A stretch of DNA of 64,000 nucleotides from Rhipicephalus microplus (lineage: Eukaryota > Arthropoda > Arachnida > Ixodida > Ixodidae): the NCBI RefSeq assembly GCF_043290135.1, contig NC_134710.1, forward strand, positions 283,431,276 to 283,495,275. The letters run 5' to 3'. The notes beneath the pieces are model-generated. The model was given only the letters and a program-made list of their open reading frames with translations, did not search any database and had not been told where the DNA came from. The position numbers and the translations under genes were made by a program. Of this stretch, positions 62,952-64,000 are shown piece after piece. Numbering within the stretch: position 1 is the first letter of the stretch; each line of letters opens with the position of its first letter.

Positions 62952-63530
62952 AACTTGAGCCAAGAACTTCAAAGTGAAAGGCACTTAGGAGAAGAATTGA
63001 ACCAAACGCATACTATTTGCACTAGCCTGTAGGTACTCAGACTATTTTTTTATTTCTCACCATACCAAATAATTATTTCTTAATTACCTAAGTTTTTATA
63101 TATGGCTTGAAACCCAAAATATGAACACTGAGATGTAGAGCACTTTCAGAAACCACCAACAAATTTTTTTCCTGTACGATACGTCTCACGCTGTTGTTCT
63201 TTCCACGTTGTAAACAAATCCCACGAAACGTGAAAAGTAGCCGTGTGACGGACCGCGAGCGCACTGCTATAGTGCTGCTATGGGCTTTCTTTACAACGCG
63301 GAAACAATAACAGCACTAGACGTATCGTACAGGCAAAAAAATTGTCGGTGGTTTCTGAAAGTGCTCTACGTCTCAGTGTTCATAACTTGGGTTTCCAGCC
63401 CATAATTAAATACGGGTATTTAATAATTATTACCTAATAAATGTAGGGACAAATACAAAATAGCCTGAGTACCTACAGGCTAGTGCGAGTAGTACGCGTT
63501 TAGTTCAATTCGCCACTGAAGTGTCCTTTG
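62952..63530. mobile_element. foldback element with ~256-bp arms
   Basis: 62970-63225 and 63275-63530 are inverted copies of each other (for example GCACTAGCCTGTAGGTACTC, GAGCACTTTCAGAAACCACC, CCTGTACGATACGTCT on the left arm), roughly 85 percent similar by eye. Only about 50 bp separates them. No ORF. The ACAGAGTGTCCCAC just outside the left arm may be the true terminus. Right end abuts a TA microsatellite. Confidence 0.82.
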
Positions 63531-63532
<2 letters not shown>

Positions 63533-63606
<74 letters not shown>

Positions 63607-63622
63607 AATATATATATATATT
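63533..63622. repeat. TA microsatellite
   Basis: About 90 bases of (TA)n with two interruptions near 63600. Confidence 0.98.
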
Positions 63623-64000
63623 CCTTGCCATCGGATATCCCTCTGAGAGGAAAGGTGAGAGATATGAAACGCTCATTTAGCGTTTTGCGCACGTGTGTCA
63701 GTGGTGAAGCGCTCAATAAAAAAAAGTCAATGAGAAGGCGCGGGTTCGATTTCAATGTCATTCAAATGAATCAATTTTTTTTCGTCTGACTTTTTTTGAA
63801 GTTAGTCAGTGTATATTTTTGGACAGCACTTTCATGGCGGAAATGGTGTCAGTGAAGTCTCGGTGGACCTTGTTGTAAAACGCTGTCAAGTTAAAACCCA
63901 CGTCTCCCTGATAAGGCACGAGTTTGCATAATAATGGGAAGCTAACAATAACTTACGTTTTCGTTCTGCAATCATCTTCACTATTATTTCAAAATCGTCT
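63623..64000. other. no gene seen
   Basis: GCGCGGGTTCGATTTCAATG at 63738 holds a B-box-like GGTTCGATTTC that may be SINE-derived. Nothing else is recognised up to the window end. Confidence 0.35.

Noticed and set aside
63532..63789. 85-codon ORF starting with YIYIYIYI
   Set aside because: It is a translation of the TA microsatellite.

Overview
The window reads as nuclear DNA of a hard tick (Ixodidae, most like Rhipicephalus or a close relative). The main evidence is several copies of the tRNA-derived Ruka-type SINE (A box and B box head, body ending in a GATTGATATGTGGGGTTTAACG-like 3' end on the opposite strand), together with RTE and I-type LINEs and Ty3/gypsy elements of the kind common in tick assemblies. 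There is no bacterial organisation. Almost everything identifiable is mobile DNA. The one piece that looks like a conventional host gene is the 3' end of an S10 serine carboxypeptidase (41.9-42.5 kb, minus), whose expected catalytic Asp is Tyr.

Layout. 0.1-3.0 kb: decayed Ty3/gypsy (minus) with a SINE inside. 5.5-6.2 kb: promoter-bearing repeat capped by a hairpin. 6.4-11.05 kb: complete Ty3/gypsy element (minus) with 353-bp LTRs, 4-bp target duplication, PBS, PPT and a GGGAAAG -1 frameshift site, disabled by stops and a changed RT active site. 11.7-12.3 kb and 43.1-44.7 kb: two copies of a repeat made of ~145-bp tandem units ending in (GATA)n. 13.1-17.7 kb: old I-type LINE (minus) split by a younger RTE element with an 11-bp target duplication. 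20.7-22.6 kb: LINE with an inverted 5' part. 25.7-27.1 kb: gypsy relic next to a TTAA-type MITE. 27.4-34.3 kb: nearly intact I-type LINE whose ORF2 is cut between endonuclease and RT by the second copy of the promoter-bearing repeat. 35.6-36.7 kb: duplicated exon-like unit and palindromic tandem repeats. 47.6-50.9 kb: decayed RTE holding a TTAA MITE (itself holding a LINE 3' end) and a third hairpin-type repeat that carries a charged 21-residue-repeat ORF. 53.8-57.4 kb: a nine-exon P-element-family (THAP) transposase gene (minus). 57.6-58.5 kb: LINE 3' end. 59.4 kb: tRNA-Ser-like sequence. 62.9-63.5 kb: foldback element with ~256-bp arms.

The most interesting items are the hairpin-capped repeats, two of which carry a TATA/initiator promoter and a conserved 46-codon ORF and all three of which end in exactly seven T; the P-element-family gene with all splice sites aligned in phase but three coding lesions and an Asn where a catalytic Asp is expected; and a 55-nt three-way-junction palindrome just upstream of the intact LINE. 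All identifications come from reading the sequence and from memory of the families; no database search was run.
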